A DNA stretch of 64,000 bases from positions 983,797-1,047,796 of the forward strand of contig JADCRB010000060.1 of NCBI GenBank assembly GCA_021464245.1, written 5' to 3'. Shown piece by piece: positions 1 through 12,465 of this stretch. Each line of letters starts with the position of its first letter. The first letter of the stretch is position 1. Under the pieces are notes generated by a model. It searched no databases. It saw nothing but the letters and a program-made list of their open reading frames with translations, and was not told where the DNA came from. The position numbers were made by a program, and so were the translations under genes. Source of the stretch: Carallia brachiata. Its lineage: Eukaryota; Streptophyta; Magnoliopsida; Malpighiales; Rhizophoraceae.

Positions 1-39
1 CTATAGGTACGGATTCCAAATAATATTTATGGGAAAAAA

Positions 40-225
40 ATGTTTTTGTGCCGGTGAAACTGTAACTGATAGTTTTGAAACTAAGACTGATATTGTCCGA
101 ACTAAGACTGAGTTTTTTTTTGGAAAAGCAAAAATACAAAATGTTTAAAATATCAGTGTTCGTTTCAAAAGTATTAGACGCAGTTTCACTAGGGACATCG
201 ACCACCACAAAAAAGGCCGGGACAT
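40..225. repeat. 21-bp-module hairpin element, copy A
   Basis: A degenerate palindrome. The left arm has repeated GAAACT...ACTGATAGTTTTGAAAC-type modules; the right arm has the reverse complement (TTTAAAATATCAG, then GTTTCAAAAGTATTAG, then CAGTTTCA). It is flanked by GTGCCGG on the left and GGCCGGGAC on the right, as in the better-preserved copies. No coding capacity is seen. The family is unnamed here; a MITE or a piece of a larger element's terminal repeat are both possible. Confidence 0.6.
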
Positions 226-547
226 ATACGCTTGCTGAATACAAAAGGCATGCTTGTTGAATATTGCTTTCTTTCAACAGGTTCATCAAGGCCTTGGAAG
301 GAAGCCTTTTTTATTTGTTAGGCTTACAAACAGATGGAGAAGACTCCCTGCAGTTCACATAATTAGATATGTTACCATCGAACTTGAGAGGTGGAGCAGA
401 TTGGAAGTTGTGGTGCAATTTTGTATTATTATATTTGTTATGGGAAATCTTAGCAAGACATTATACTGGCATTGTAATTGAAAGTTATTGAATGAACGTT
501 ATGTTTAAGGAAGCATTGTTGTATGGCAGGAACAATGGGTATTGACA

Positions 548-711
548 GTTCGGCGTGTAAGGTGATACGGAGGAGGAAATAAACCGAGACTAATATTTTT
601 GAAACAAAAAATAAACAGTGTTTCAAAAATATTAGTATTGGTTTCAAAAATAATAGTCGTTGTTCCAATGGAGACAAATCCCGGCACAAAAATCTGGGCC
701 ACCAACTTTTA
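548..711. repeat. 21-bp-module hairpin element, copy B
   Basis: The left arm reads ACCGAGACTAATATTTTTG. After a short A-rich loop it is answered by two successive right-arm modules beginning GTTTCAAAAATATTAG and GTTTCAAAAATAATAG. The right end carries CCCGGCAC and then GGCCACCAACTTTTATT, an end shared with copy C and, inverted, with copy F. Confidence 0.7.
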
Positions 712-783
712 TTCATCCAATAAATAATTTTTTTTTAAATTTCTGTACGCTTCAAATGTGTATAGTGCAGTTATATATCCCGT

Positions 784-970
784 GAGTTGGTTCCCGGGAT
801 TTTGTCCCGGGCGAAACCGCGACTATTAGTTGTGAAACCGCGACTGCTATTTTTGAAACGTAAAAATAACAACTGTTTCAAAAATATCAGTTCTGATTTC
901 AAAAATAACAGTCTCGGTTTCATTTGACACAAAATTCAGCACACAAACCACCGGGACACCAACATTTATT
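784..970. repeat. 21-bp-module hairpin element, copy C (clearest)
   Basis: The best-preserved copy. The left end is GTTGGTTCCCGGG, then TTTTGTCCCGGGCG, then two modules starting GAAACCGCGACT exactly 21 bp apart. After an A-rich loop come two inverted modules starting GTTTCAAAAATATCAG and ATTTCAAAAATAACAG, again 21 bp apart, then CGGTTTC and a right end containing CCACCGGGACACCAAC. The outer GTTGGT/ACCAAC and CCCGGG/CCGGG pairs make an inverted terminal repeat, so the whole unit folds into one hairpin. Confidence 0.75.
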
Positions 971-989
971 CTTTTAGAGTAACTAAACC

Positions 990-3660
990 ATTACAACAAT
1001 TTGCACGCAATACCGTAGAGAGGAAAATCAGCTATTGACCCTGAAAAAAATTCAAGGTTATTCATTCACATAATGTTGAGCGGTCCTAAACACAAATGAA
1101 GTGTAAAGCGCAAATAAATTGGTTAAAGTTAAAACGAAAATTAGTTACAAATATTCAAAGTGATTTGAGTGGTTGATTTAATTTGAAGCCTACATTTTAT
1201 CGAAACAAAGCGTAATGGCTTCGATTCCTAATTATACTGTTTTCCATCTATTACTGTGCTTCCAATTTGTTGTTATTATGAAATGAGTTCTTGCAGTTGT
1301 GGAATTGAGACAGTTAACTTTGAAGTTAAATAAGCATTCCTATTTACAAGTCGGCTAAAATGGCGACATTCACATTACGATATGAAGTCCACTCATACAT
1401 TTACTGACCTCTGCATCACAAAAAAGGCAGAAGGTATTGCCAGCAAAAAGCAAAAACATATACACATCATTGGGTTGAGACATCTGGATGCAGCATGTCA
1501 TGTGACCCATCACAAAATGGGCTAATAACTTTGTGGCAACTAAAGCCCAATTTCAGAAGGCCCATGAGTCAATCTGTTGAGCCATTTGGCAACACCATAA
1601 TTTGCATGTCCAGCCGTCCAAAAATGTGCAACAAACTGACTCTACTCCGAGTCAGAGGACAACAGAATTATCTCCTCATTGTTTCGACCTCTAATTGTCA
1701 TGTGGTCGCGTGCCCTCCAAGCACGGTTGCGATTGTTGCGGTGACCTTTGCCTCGCTTCAGTCCACCACACTGCCAAAATATCTTTTTTAATGCGAAATA
1801 GATGTTTTCCCCTCATTTCAAAGAATCGGCGCATCCAATCGTAGCCCAATGCCTCCACAAGCTCCTTAATTAACTCAGTGACTTCAGCTTGTAGGAGTGC
1901 TCCTTCATCCATAATGATGCGGAACACCTCATAAGTCTTCTCATAGATTGGGGTGGCTGGTATGGATTTCAACAGTGCAATCCCTTTCACGGACTCTATG
2001 TAAAGCAATAGATAAAATTGACGTTAACATGAGTACACGTTCATATGTGAAGGGTTGAAGTAGAAGAAAAAAATAAAAAAATAATAATAGTAATATGTTA
2101 AGCCCTACTATTAATTTCAAGCACCTTCAGTATTGGAGTTGTTAGTCATCCCCTCATCCATGATGTTGCGCCTCCTCGGACTTAAAAGAACAACAGAGTA
2201 ATGTGAGTGCAGAGAATAAGGTAGTTTTGTTGGAGAAAACTTATGATAGCTTAATGTACAAATGCAATTTGAAAGGCATATATAGAGTATCAGGTGATTG
2301 GGTGGTCGTATAACTATAGTTAAAATTGATCTCACACAAGAATTTGGAGGGAAAATTCGTCTGACTTAACTATGGTCAAGTTATATTTTTTGTTAATTCC
2401 AAGAACATAGCTTACAAAATCATAATTCTCGAGGCTATCATTATTCATTTATGTAGGAGAAAACCAATTTTAAAAACGAAATTGTTGATATTCATTAATT
2501 TTGTGTCTCACTTGAAATGAAAACTGAAATTTTGTATGAAAATTGATAGATTTTGAACTTATATCTTTATTAATTCTTTAAAATATTGTAACGATACACT
2601 TAAAAATGTCAATTTTAATTTTAAATAGAATAGTAATATAAATACTAAATGAATTAATTCTGCAATTTATTTGATGACATGGTGGAGGGAAAACTTCCCG
2701 CGCGTGCATTATGGCAAGCAAAGTACAAGGAGGTCATTTAATGCGATATAATCATCATTGGACCCGCCGGCAAAGAGCCTCACAAAAAAGTGCAGTGGTG
2801 GAGTGCAATCTTCCTGCTCGTGCACGATGCAAGGCATATTTCAAGCAGGTCATTTAATGCCTTCGGCGCACATGAGCATCTGCCGGCTAGGAGCTACATT
2901 GAATATGCTGGGTTCCTTTTGGCCACTGTATACAAACTGCTCGAATATATAAGAGACAATGGAGATAGGATACTAAAGATTTAAAAAATTAAATTGATAA
3001 GGACACAGTCAATAGACAATTGTGTATATATATAATTTGTATATACTTGCAATTATATTTTGAAATTTAATATTTAGTTACATTAAAATGTATGTTTATG
3101 ATTTCCTAAAATTAAATTAAATTAATTGTTGTTGTAATTTAAAATGTATCTATTATATATCTATCTATACAGACACAGTAACTAACTAGATAGCCATATC
3201 AACGTAAAGGAAAAAAATGTAACTAAGTTGTCCTAACCTTTTATAGGAAAACAAATAAAAATTAATTTAAGATGAGCAGCTTAGGAAACCAATCGAATTT
3301 CAGAAACAATAATATGAAACTCGAAAACAAACGAACAATAGTATGAAGAAATTTTTTTTGTAGCACAGAAAACCACACAAAAATTTCATAACAGCATGTT
3401 GCATTTTCCCAACATTGGTATGGGCATAACCCATTCTTTGGGTAGTAAAAGAAGTTTAAAAAAAAAAAAAAAGGAGGAATGATCGATCTGATGTTCAAAT
3501 GGATTTGTAAGAAGACAGTATTCCACATATGGTTGTAATGCATGTATTTATAGCCAACCGTGTGAAACACATCTATGGACACAGTGGTTTGTTGAACATT
3601 TAAGTCATTGAGTTATTGCTCCTAGCTACCCTGTTATATCAAGTTGTTGCTCAAATTATT
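990..3660. other. AT-rich stretch with one unrecognised ORF
   Basis: Mostly AT-rich sequence without clear gene structure. The only sizeable open frame is on the minus strand at 1,691-2,008 (listed separately). A segment at about 2,680-2,960 is locally GC-richer but shows no recognisable product on either strand. Runs of A or T at about 3,455 and short AT repeats at 3,020-3,180 are the only other features. Confidence 0.5.
1691..2008 (-). CDS. Unrecognised minus-strand ORF, possible transposon gene fragment
   Basis: An open frame of 105 codons with non-repetitive, protein-like composition (acidic/hydrophobic core with EVTELIKELVEALGYDW, then RIKKDILAVWWTEA). It has no family that can be named. 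A short segment NIMDEGMTNNSN at about 2,120-2,165 on the same strand echoes its IIMDEG, so the two may be exons or duplicated exons of one degraded gene. It lies about 4 kb downstream of the Ulp1 gene on the same strand and may belong to the same element. Frame continuity is the only direct support. Confidence 0.3.
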   Translation of the reverse strand: MLYIESVKGIALLKSIPATPIYEKTYEVFRIIMDEGALLQAEVTELIKELVEALGYDWMRRFFEMRGKHLFRIKKDILAVWWTEARQRSPQQSQPCLEGTRPHDN

Positions 3661-3667
3661 TTCTGCA

Positions 3668-3930
3668 ATATCAGGTGGACCGCGAATATTAGTTGCAAAA
3701 GTATTTGTATCTGGTGCAAAAGTATCAGCATTATTACTAAAAATATCTGGCAATATATGAATTTCTGTCACTGAAACTTTTATCAATGTTATCTTGGAAA
3801 TTCCGATCAGATTAGAATATGAACTATAATTACCATATGCACTGCTGGTTGTGTGTTTTGTCCTAACCTTCAAGGTGTGATTGTATTAGTTGCTAAAATA
3901 TTCATATCAATTTCAAACATACAAGTCTTA
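3668..3930. repeat. 21-bp-module hairpin element, copy G (degenerate)
   Basis: A series of about 21-23-bp modules of the type TTGCAAAAGTATTTGTATC, GTGCAAAAGTATCAG and TAAAAATATCTGG, followed by TTGCTAAAATATTCATATC and TTTCAAACATACAAGTC. The module rhythm matches copies B, C and F, but the GC-rich ends are mostly lost (TGTCCTAACC remains at about 3,860). Further scattered TATCAGTTT modules run on to about 4,190. Confidence 0.45.
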
Positions 3931-4287
3931 CAACCAATTATATATGACAATTGAGGGTACTTGGCATAAATGTGAGCCTATCAATTTATATATTTGAAAA
4001 CTAAATGCGATATAATTATTTATATCTTAAAATACTATACAACAAAAGTAAGAACATCATGTTTTCATTCATAATTTTTGCAAAAGTAATCCTATCAGTT
4101 TCATAATTATCAGTCGTATACTCAATGTCATCTGAACATATAGTGTCTTATACCAGAGAATGCCTATCAGTTTTAAATTTATCGGGACAATAATCAATAA
4201 TAATGACATTTGATTATTCATGGTTGACTAATTCTTGTTTCTATTACATATGCTGGAATACCTTTTTTGTAAACGATAACAGTTACA

Positions 4288-4494
4288 TGTCTCGGGTGAA
4301 TTTTTTCGGGTTACTGTCGTGGTTACTGAAATTGATAATTTTGAAACACATACTTGTTTTTTTAAAATAATACTGATAAATTTAAAATGCAGAAATTTCA
4401 ATTGGTTTTTTTAAAATCAGTTTTTGTTTCAAAAGTATAAGTTGCAGTTTCTACAGAGACAAAACAAGGACATATTCACCGGGGACAGCAACCT
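4288..4494. repeat. 21-bp-module hairpin element, copy D
   Basis: Left flank TGTCTCGGGTGAATTTTTTCGGG, then modules GAAATTGATAATTTTGAAAC; right arm GTTTCAAAAGTATAAGTTG, then CAGTTTCTACAG and the end CACCGGGGACAGCAACC. The end matches the CACCGGGACACCAAC end of copy C with small changes. Confidence 0.6.
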
Positions 4495-4540
4495 TTTCTC
4501 TTTTGACTTGGCATTAATAGTTTTTGAAAGAGAAAAAGGA

Positions 4541-4705
4541 GTGTCCCACTTCAATTTGTCCGGGGTTTTGTCCGGATTAGAACTGAAGCTAATAAATTTG
4601 AAATAAAAACTAATAGTTTTGAAACACCTTATTAATTTATTTCAAAATTATCAGCATTTTTCCAAAATATCAGTCACCGTTATCCCCAGAGAAAATGTTG
4701 GGCAA
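4541..4705. repeat. 21-bp-module hairpin element, copy E
   Basis: The left end TTTGTCCGGGGTTTTGTCCGG leads to modules with AACTGAAGCTAATAAATTTG and AACTAATAGTTTTGAAAC. The right arm carries TTTCAAAATTATCAG and TCCAAAATATCAGTC, then CGTTATCCCC. It sits directly beside copy D, so two units are side by side. Confidence 0.55.
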
Positions 4706-5059
4706 ATGTGTAATTTCAAAAGATGTTGCGTTAATATTAGGCTTGGGTTATGTTTCAATTTGAGTCAATAAGTATGAAATTATTTTGATTTTTCGTTAAT
4801 AAATTTAATTACGCATAAATTACATCCGTAACTTTGAAAGTTGTCGAAACTTCGAGTCATAGCCCTCTTCTCACCATCAATTTGCTAACTGGGACAATGT
4901 AAGTTACACATGGCGAATGACAAGTGTGGTAGTATTAATTTTTAGTTTATATCATTTTTTTGTTTTTCTATTATTCAAAGTCATTTGTAAAAACAATAAA
5001 TAAATAAATATAAAATTCTATTTATTGTTATCCTAAATATAAATTTAATAGAATAAAAG

Positions 5060-5232
5060 TTGGTGGGCCGGTATTTTTGTGCCGGAATTCATCCCGGGAT
5101 AAACTGCGTCTATTATTTTTGAAACCGCAACTGATATTTTGAAACACTTATTTTTTTAACGTTTCAAAAATTTCAGTTACGGTTTAAAAAATAACAAGCG
5201 CGGTTTATCCCGGGACAAACACTCGACCCATT
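5060..5232. repeat. 21-bp-module hairpin element, copy F
   Basis: A clear fold-back. The left end is AAAAGTTGGTGGGCCGG, then GTGCCGG, then CCCGGGATAAACTGCG. The right arm has modules starting GTTTCAAAAATTTCAG and GTTTAAAAAATAACAAG, 21 bp apart, closing with GCGCGGTTTATCCCGGGAC. The CCCGGGATAAACTGCG/CGCGGTTTATCCCGGG pair is an almost perfect inverted repeat. It lies about 450 bp downstream of the last Ulp1-gene exon. Confidence 0.75.
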
Positions 5233-5684
5233 TTACCCAACCCACGTAAATGGACTAAATTTACTAATAGGAAACAAAACACTACATAATGCTTTATTTT
5301 ATTGTTTCTTTACTTGCTACTGTGTAAACAGTAGCAATGTGGTAGTAAAAATAATTTTTTTTTACTATAAACACATTTCTATAGAAAAGTAATTGAAGTT
5401 TATGTTGCTCATATTCCCGCAAAAATTTTGGACCTTTTTACGAATGTATTTTTTTTTCCAAAGTTATAATTTAATGTAATATTTAAAAAGTTTAAGATAC
5501 TATTAAGTATTATTGTTAAAATTACTGTATTTAGTCGTCGGCCTTGGTTCAAGTCATACATTGGGAACAAAACTGTTACTGCTACAAACTAGCACGCACT
5601 TGCATCTACATCTTTCTCGAAACAACTAACTTCTATTACTCAGTTACCAAAATTATGAAGGTGGATGCTCCCAAAAAATAGTGT

Positions 5685-8600
5685 CATACTACATTATCAG
5701 AAGGACACAAACTAGCTATAGTTTGTATCAACCATAAAATTAATGGCTGCTGGGTCAACCTATACTTCAGACCTGCCAACTTTCTGGTAGCACCGCGATA
5801 GTTGTTCGCTGGATTGCAAAGCCAGTTAATTGCATACTCCATTCTGAACTTAGCAGGAAGTGTCTGCATAAGGGAAATAAATTTGTCACAATTTAGGTGC
5901 CAGTAAGTATTAGGCAAACGCACTATACCCAATAACAAACAAACTACTTGCAAATTATAACCACAAAACTAAAATCATCAATGACTACCTTCGGATCAAA
6001 ATCAACCATGCATTCCCCATCCCATAACTCCATGATCTTCATCACAAACAATCCACAGTCATAGCTGCAATATACACACCGGAGTCATTACTACATGTGC
6101 ATACCAAAACATTTAAAATAGGATAAATGTATAATTGCACACTTATTATCTTGTTGTGGCACAGACACCAATTCATGCTTGTAGTCCTTTACAGAAAACT
6201 CCTTTCCAGCTAAATAAGTAAACACCTCGGATCACATATACCTACATCCACTCAGTTTGAGTTTAAGATACATGAGACATATGACTTGTACATATGAACC
6301 ATCATAAAGACAACAAAACACAACTTTAAGAGAAAATGTATAAATCAAAGCAAGTTTTACCACATTCTCTTCTAACAGCACCCTATCATCAATGCGTGAA
6401 TATGCATCAGAATCCATAACATCAACCCGCTTGGCATTCAAATTTAAAACAAATAAATACCAATGCTCCTTGTAGAGAATGGGAATAAACATCTACACCA
6501 AGACAAGCGCACTATTAGGAAGCAAAATATGGTAATATGCTAGAAGATGGACTGCTGATAAGAAGAAAAAAAAATTCATTGACAAACCTGCCACATACCA
6601 TGTGACAGCTAAGCAGAGAGTAACCAAGCTGCTTCTCTGAAATCTTACGTTGATGTGATGATGCATTAAACTGCACTGCCTTAATTCCTGCGTTCTTGTC
6701 ACCCCCAGCGTTCGCAACAATAGTGGACTGCAATTTATCAACACGAAATGTCTCTTACAAATGTCTTTAGCAATTGGAAAGCAACAATTGAAGAATTGCA
6801 ACAATCTCTAGTAGTATAGCAAATGCCCAGACAAATTATGAACATATCAAATGACTCAAACCATGGTTGTCACCCCTTAGTATATAACAATTCTTTACCG
6901 AGAAAATTGGACTGAAGTAATGCTTGCGGCTCCCACTAGCATTGTCTTCTCGCCGATTAAGAAGTGCAGCAAAAAAATCCATCACCTGTCCACACCACAC
7001 ATATATGTAAGTTAAAATTTATATTATTATAATTGACCAGCCATTTCAAGTCAAACTTAACTCAGTATTGTATGCAATAAACTCACAATATTTGAAATAC
7101 ATTGGCGCGGTGCCAAGCATCGACAATCATCGCGAAACAAGGCCAATCCCTTTCCAAAGCTGACCACCAATGGACTTCACAACAAATTTTTATTGATTAC
7201 TATCGGTGCTTACACTGAATACATGCACTCCTATGAAATATAAAGTCCACAATTTTATTCATTAACACCTATATAACAATCAAGACATATGGGTTTTATA
7301 CTCACTTTTCAGTTTCTCCCCGAACCTTAGGCCTAGTTGCCCAATAATATAGTTTCTTCTCATCTGCATTGAATGCTCGAATCGATATTGTGGTTACCAT
7401 TCCTATTGCCTTGTTGCCATCACTGAAAAGTCCATCCGAAGAACTACCTTCGCTCACCCTATCTGCAGGCCTCTCGGTTTTGGTTGCTCTATCCATGAAC
7501 AATGCCTCGCGCACAGCCAAATTCAGTTTAGCTCGCAAGGCCCTGGTCATGGGTCCTGCAAGTGCACTTGGCGTTGCTAATTACATTTAACTATTTCTAA
7601 TAAAGTGACTTTTGTTTGCAATTATTAACTTACGTGATGGCCATGAAGGAGCTTTATGTGAAGCATTAGGTGTCTTTTGAAGACACGGAGCTGGGGTCGT
7701 GCATCTCGAGATGACTTCATCGGCATTTGTGATTTTCCTTTGTTGTTCATTCGACTAAATTCACAATCTTCATCTTGTCCTCCCCTACTTCCATTGAAAT
7801 CGCACGTTTGCTTTCCATGCGGCCTTTGAACACCAAGTTGCTTTTCACTTCATCATTGGCATCACCTATCAGTCCCCCAGTACTGCTCATGCTATTTGCA
7901 GATCCTTCATTGCGCCCACCTTTAGTCTGTCCATCTCCATCCACCTCTCCTAGCTTATAGCTTGCCATTCCAGCTTCACTATTTTCATCTTCAGGGAGAG
8001 CTCCATCTGATGTTTAAATGTATAAACATAAATCGTTAAATTCAATGCTTTCACATTATTATAACTACCTAAAGCTTATATATCACATTGTACCTTTACT
8101 TTCTTCACTATGCATTACATTTTCACTACCTACACTTTCGGCTTTTCTATAGCCTTCAGCTGCAGAATGCTTCGGCCTTCTTGGCATTTTAGCTACATGT
8201 GGATCCACATCGGCTGTCTCGGAACGCTGCTGCGTTTTTTTTCTGGCCATTTATGTTTAATTTGCTGACCCAATTCGTGACTGAATGCTTCCATGTGCTC
8301 TCCATCAATGACTTGGCGATTTCAACAAACTTGCTGCAACCCTACAATAAATACTTGCCTTGTGAAATACCTAATATTTTGAAATAAACAACAGGCTTGA
8401 AGTCAGCTTCAAATTCTGTGGGATAAAAAAATTAATTGCAATGACTACTTTAATATATGAAACAAACACTATACAATTTCAAAATTCACAATGTGTCACC
8501 AAATTCTGCCTTCAACTTATTTTTTTGTTCCACAATCGGTATTTTACACAATAGCGTAACTAGATACAATAACTTATGTTAATGCAAATCTTGCTTATTG

Positions 8601-10978
8601 TATGTCACACACATGGATTAGAGAGAGTACTGTTATTTATGAAACTAATTCTCTTAAATTCGCAATTTTCAAAACATTTGAAATGACTCATGCACCTTTA
8701 ATGTATTAAGCAATAAATCATTTTTTTTTTCTCGAGTCTTCCTACTTTGAAAGTAAATTTTTAGTTGCATTTCTTCTCCCTAGTCTTCCTAGCTTGTATC
8801 CCAATAATTGATATTACACATATATAGTATGGATGAGATAACACCAAAACTGTGACGCTACATATACCTTTCCAGTATCTAATTTGTCGCCAGGTCCATC
8901 ACTTCTATTCACTCACAGCTCGTAGTAAGATGCATGTAGCCCAACTCCCTGAAACATAACACATCGAATTTCAATTTCGCCACTACCAATACACCTAATT
9001 GCTTATATAATAACAATAAGTTTTTCAACATTTATGCAACAGTTATACCTCTTTTGGATTAAAGCTGGTGTATTTCGCTTCCATTTTCAGTCGGTGACTA
9101 ATTCTCTGCTTATTCCAAAACTTAAGAGGATGCTCGTGTTGAGGTCGTTTGTCACTTTTTTTTAGTGGAAACCTCTCAAAGAAAAATAACTGCACAACAT
9201 AATCACAATTAAGCCTACACAATTCAATTCACCTATGAAAATTATAAATGCATATCTTACCATCAACAATAGTAGGCAACCACCCAGGCTCTGCTTGCCC
9301 ATAGCTGCATTTCTTTGTCGCTCCCCAAAGTTGAAGGCGCTTACCTCATCACATAACCAATCCAACACAAATTCTCCCCATTTAAACCTTCTCACATTTC
9401 CTACATCAACTATGGCATTATAAAGTCTAGGAGATGGGAATTGGGACGAGGTTGGGCATAATACTGAACCCAAGGCTAGAATCAAGAACGCTTGCTTCCT
9501 TATACTATCCTCCACTTCATTACTTTCCAACACAAGTTTGATGGCTTTGAAATTAGGTCTTTCATTCTTACTTGTCACCAAATGCTTCCAAGCACTACCA
9601 ATAGCTTTTCCTTTCTCTTTAGCCTTCTTGCTAGCCTCAATTTTTGCAATCTCCAACATCCCCTTTGCAACTTCTATCCCACCTATGGGGTCATTTGGCA
9701 AATTATCATCTCCGTTCGGAATGCCTAATATTTCTACAACATCCTCAGTAGATATGACCTTACGCTCACCCGCGCTTGCGCTCACATTTAAATGGATCGA
9801 AGTTACTCACTAAGGCTAATATAAATTCCTTCGGCATATTTCCACCACATTGACCTGAATAAATGACTCGAAGCCCATCTCATTAATAAGCTCCTTCATT
9901 TTTCCTCTTTTCCTAAATCCCTTACAAACCTGATTATTTGTTGTGGACAACACCTTGAAGTAAAAGAGCCCTGCAACAACATCAATTAACATTTATACAA
10001 ATATTTCATATCTTTACCTTCATGTCAACTTCTATTTGAACACATTATTTAATCAAACAGTCAGATTTTGGAAACCACATCGGTTAACTTTGAAAACTTG
10101 CAACATTTATAAAGTCTCCCTTTATATACTGACCATTCAGTACTAGCCAATCTAAAACAAAAAACCCATCAACATCAGTACATAAAATAAATAAATTTCC
10201 TGATTCTTCTTTCCTTTCCTTCAACTCAATGACAATAAACAACTATTTTTATTTCACATATGGCAAAATTACCAGTAATGAGCATTGCACTTTTATGTAT
10301 CCCCCACGCAGTTTATGTGGCTCTTTACATTTCCAATAACATTAACGCATGATAGCGGTGATCATATTTAAATATTTTCATGAATAATATTTCAAAATGT
10401 TTTCAGAAAAAATTCAAACAAACTCACAACCTTTTTTCCTCCTTCAACGCGTTTAAGCTTTGCTGCTTCATTCTCAAATGTTTTCCTTGCTTCGACGTCT
10501 AGCTCACTCCATGCTTTAGCAACTTCATTCGCAAATTCCTTCTGTCCATAGCACAAAATTATTTTAGCAGTTTTTTAATATTGCATACTCCTATTGCAAG
10601 TACAATTAAGAGTAAACCAATGACAAATAATTAACTAATTACTCACATTGCAAATATTTGGCTTGCTTTTGCCAGCTTCTTTTGCCTTTTGCATATACCA
10701 CTTTCTGTTTATTAACACGAGGCATATCAAATATCCTTACATATTTCATCAAAATACTCTATATTATCCTTCTATCCAACAATCTATTCAATTTAGCAAG
10801 CTTACTGAAAAATATTATATGCAGACTCTCTTCGCTGTCGTACCCATGTCACTCCTTCCTGTGCCTTAATTCGCCTTTTGCAATGCTTAGAAGTTTTTCC
10901 TCCATCCATGCAAACTGTATCTGCTGCCCGCTGCTTTTTCGTTTCATTTTTTTGCTTTGCACCTACACCTCGAGCCAT
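5685..10978 (-). CDS. Transposon-type gene with Ulp1/C48 cysteine peptidase domain (multi-exon)
   Basis: Exons are approximate. Near 10,978-10,800 is a basic start (MARGVGAKQKNETKKQR). About 10,710-10,436 looks HMG-box-like (KWYMQKAKEAGKSKPNICN, then EFANEVAKAWSELDVEARK). About 9,970-9,162 is a plant transposon-type middle domain (RCCPQQIIRFVRDL; PKEFILALVSNFDPFK; VEILGIPNGDD; KQSLGGCLLLLM), continuing at 9,195-9,050 (LFFFERFPLKKSDKRPQ). About 8,190-7,310 is a polar linker. 7,180-5,685 is the peptidase: VMDFFAALLNRREDNASGS, then the catalytic His in EHWYLFVLNL (about 6,460), the Asp in VDVMDSD (about 6,415) and the Cys in YDCGLFVMK (about 6,040). Ulp1-family enzymes cleave SUMO-like modifiers; in plants such domains also occur in Mutator-like and CACTA elements. 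No transposase is seen here. Several frame shifts (for example after GFESFIQ at about 9,855) suggest decay or indel errors. Confidence 0.7.
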
Positions 10979-10999
10979 GTTCGTCTTCTCTATTAATCC

Positions 11000-12465
11000 C
11001 TTCGCTCACCTGCAATCCTCAATTAATCCATTTGAGGGAAATAATAAACATTTAAAAATTAATCAAACATTGAAACAAACATGCTACATTGGCAACTTTA
11101 CTCCCAATCTGACTTCTCTTTTCCCAGTACAAAAAAAAAATTCATCAGCAACTATTTTCTTAGTCTCTAAAAATCAATTTTTTTTTATGTTTCAATAATG
11201 CAATTAACATCGAACATTAAGAACTCACATTACTAGGTGCAGAAACATTAATATCACTTACTGTTCTTGATTAATTGTCTCACTAGTGAATACAAGTTTA
11301 TGATCCTTATTGTCTAACAAAACTAAAAAGAAAACTAAAAATACTACTGTACCTAAAAAGTCACATGTGTCCTAATTTTGAGCAAAGATCGTTTTGTAGA
11401 GATCCCAATTTTTTTGTCACTCTATTCAGCACATTCAATAGGGCAGTTTAATTAAAAAAGACAAGAAATTAGAAGATTTCAAAAGCGAAAATGTCCACGC
11501 AAATTTGACAACCCAAATCAATTGCATATACACAGAGAGCTCTAAGTCTTAGCTTCATTTTCCAATCTCCTCTCCCAAGTCCCAATTGCTATACAGCAGC
11601 TCAAGTAAAAAGCAATAAGCATGCAACACAACCTAGTAAAATGGAATAGTAACACCCAGGGGAAATAAAATGAGGATGAAAATCAAATCACATTGCCATC
11701 CATGACAACCCACAAATCGTCCTTAGTGTTTTGCCAGGATACTTCTTAGACTAACAGCACCAAATTGATAACTACCAAATTGGTTTATTTTCTCAATCAC
11801 AACCCACGAAAAAGCACCCATAGAACCCATCATCTATTGCAAAGATTCAACCCATAAACAAATACTCAAGATATAAATTTAATGTTAATTATCAAAAAAT
11901 AAATACATTTAAAGCAGAAATTCCACGCACCCCCTCATGCACTCAATAATTTCCCTCGCTACCAAATACCTCCCACCCATTAACATCTCATCCTTAAAAC
12001 CCATTTTATTTCAACAAATTAAACATTTGAAGAAACCCAACAACTAAAAACCTTCGCCTCTTTCACCTTTCCATTGCTAAATCTTCATTTTTTTTTTCCA
12101 ATTTTTTTCCCATACCTTCCATTAACAGCGCCTCTCGTCCACTTCACTTCATCGCTTGACCATCAGCTCCTCCAACCCTAACTCATTCTACTTTCTTCTT
12201 CTTTTTTTTTTTCTCATTTTTTCTCTCAATTTTTTCCCACGCCTCTACTGTATAACAGTTTTGCTCTATAATCCCACCATTTGCCTCCACCCCTTCTGCT
12301 TTCCTGAGTGCCCGTCCAAACAAAATATCTTACCCCGAAATATCCATTATACCCTTTCCCAACTCTAAAAGCTGACCTTTTTCCAATTTTAAATTTTCAT
12401 TCCCTCTCTTCTATTATCCACACATTTCACCGTATTTTATTCATTTTCAATTGTGGGCCCTTATG
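11000..12465. other. Upstream flank of the Ulp1 gene, no gene seen
   Basis: AT- and pyrimidine-rich sequence with T-rich runs at 12,085-12,240. It contains short open frames of low-complexity composition but nothing recognisable. By position it is the 5' flank or promoter side of the minus-strand Ulp1 gene. Confidence 0.4.
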
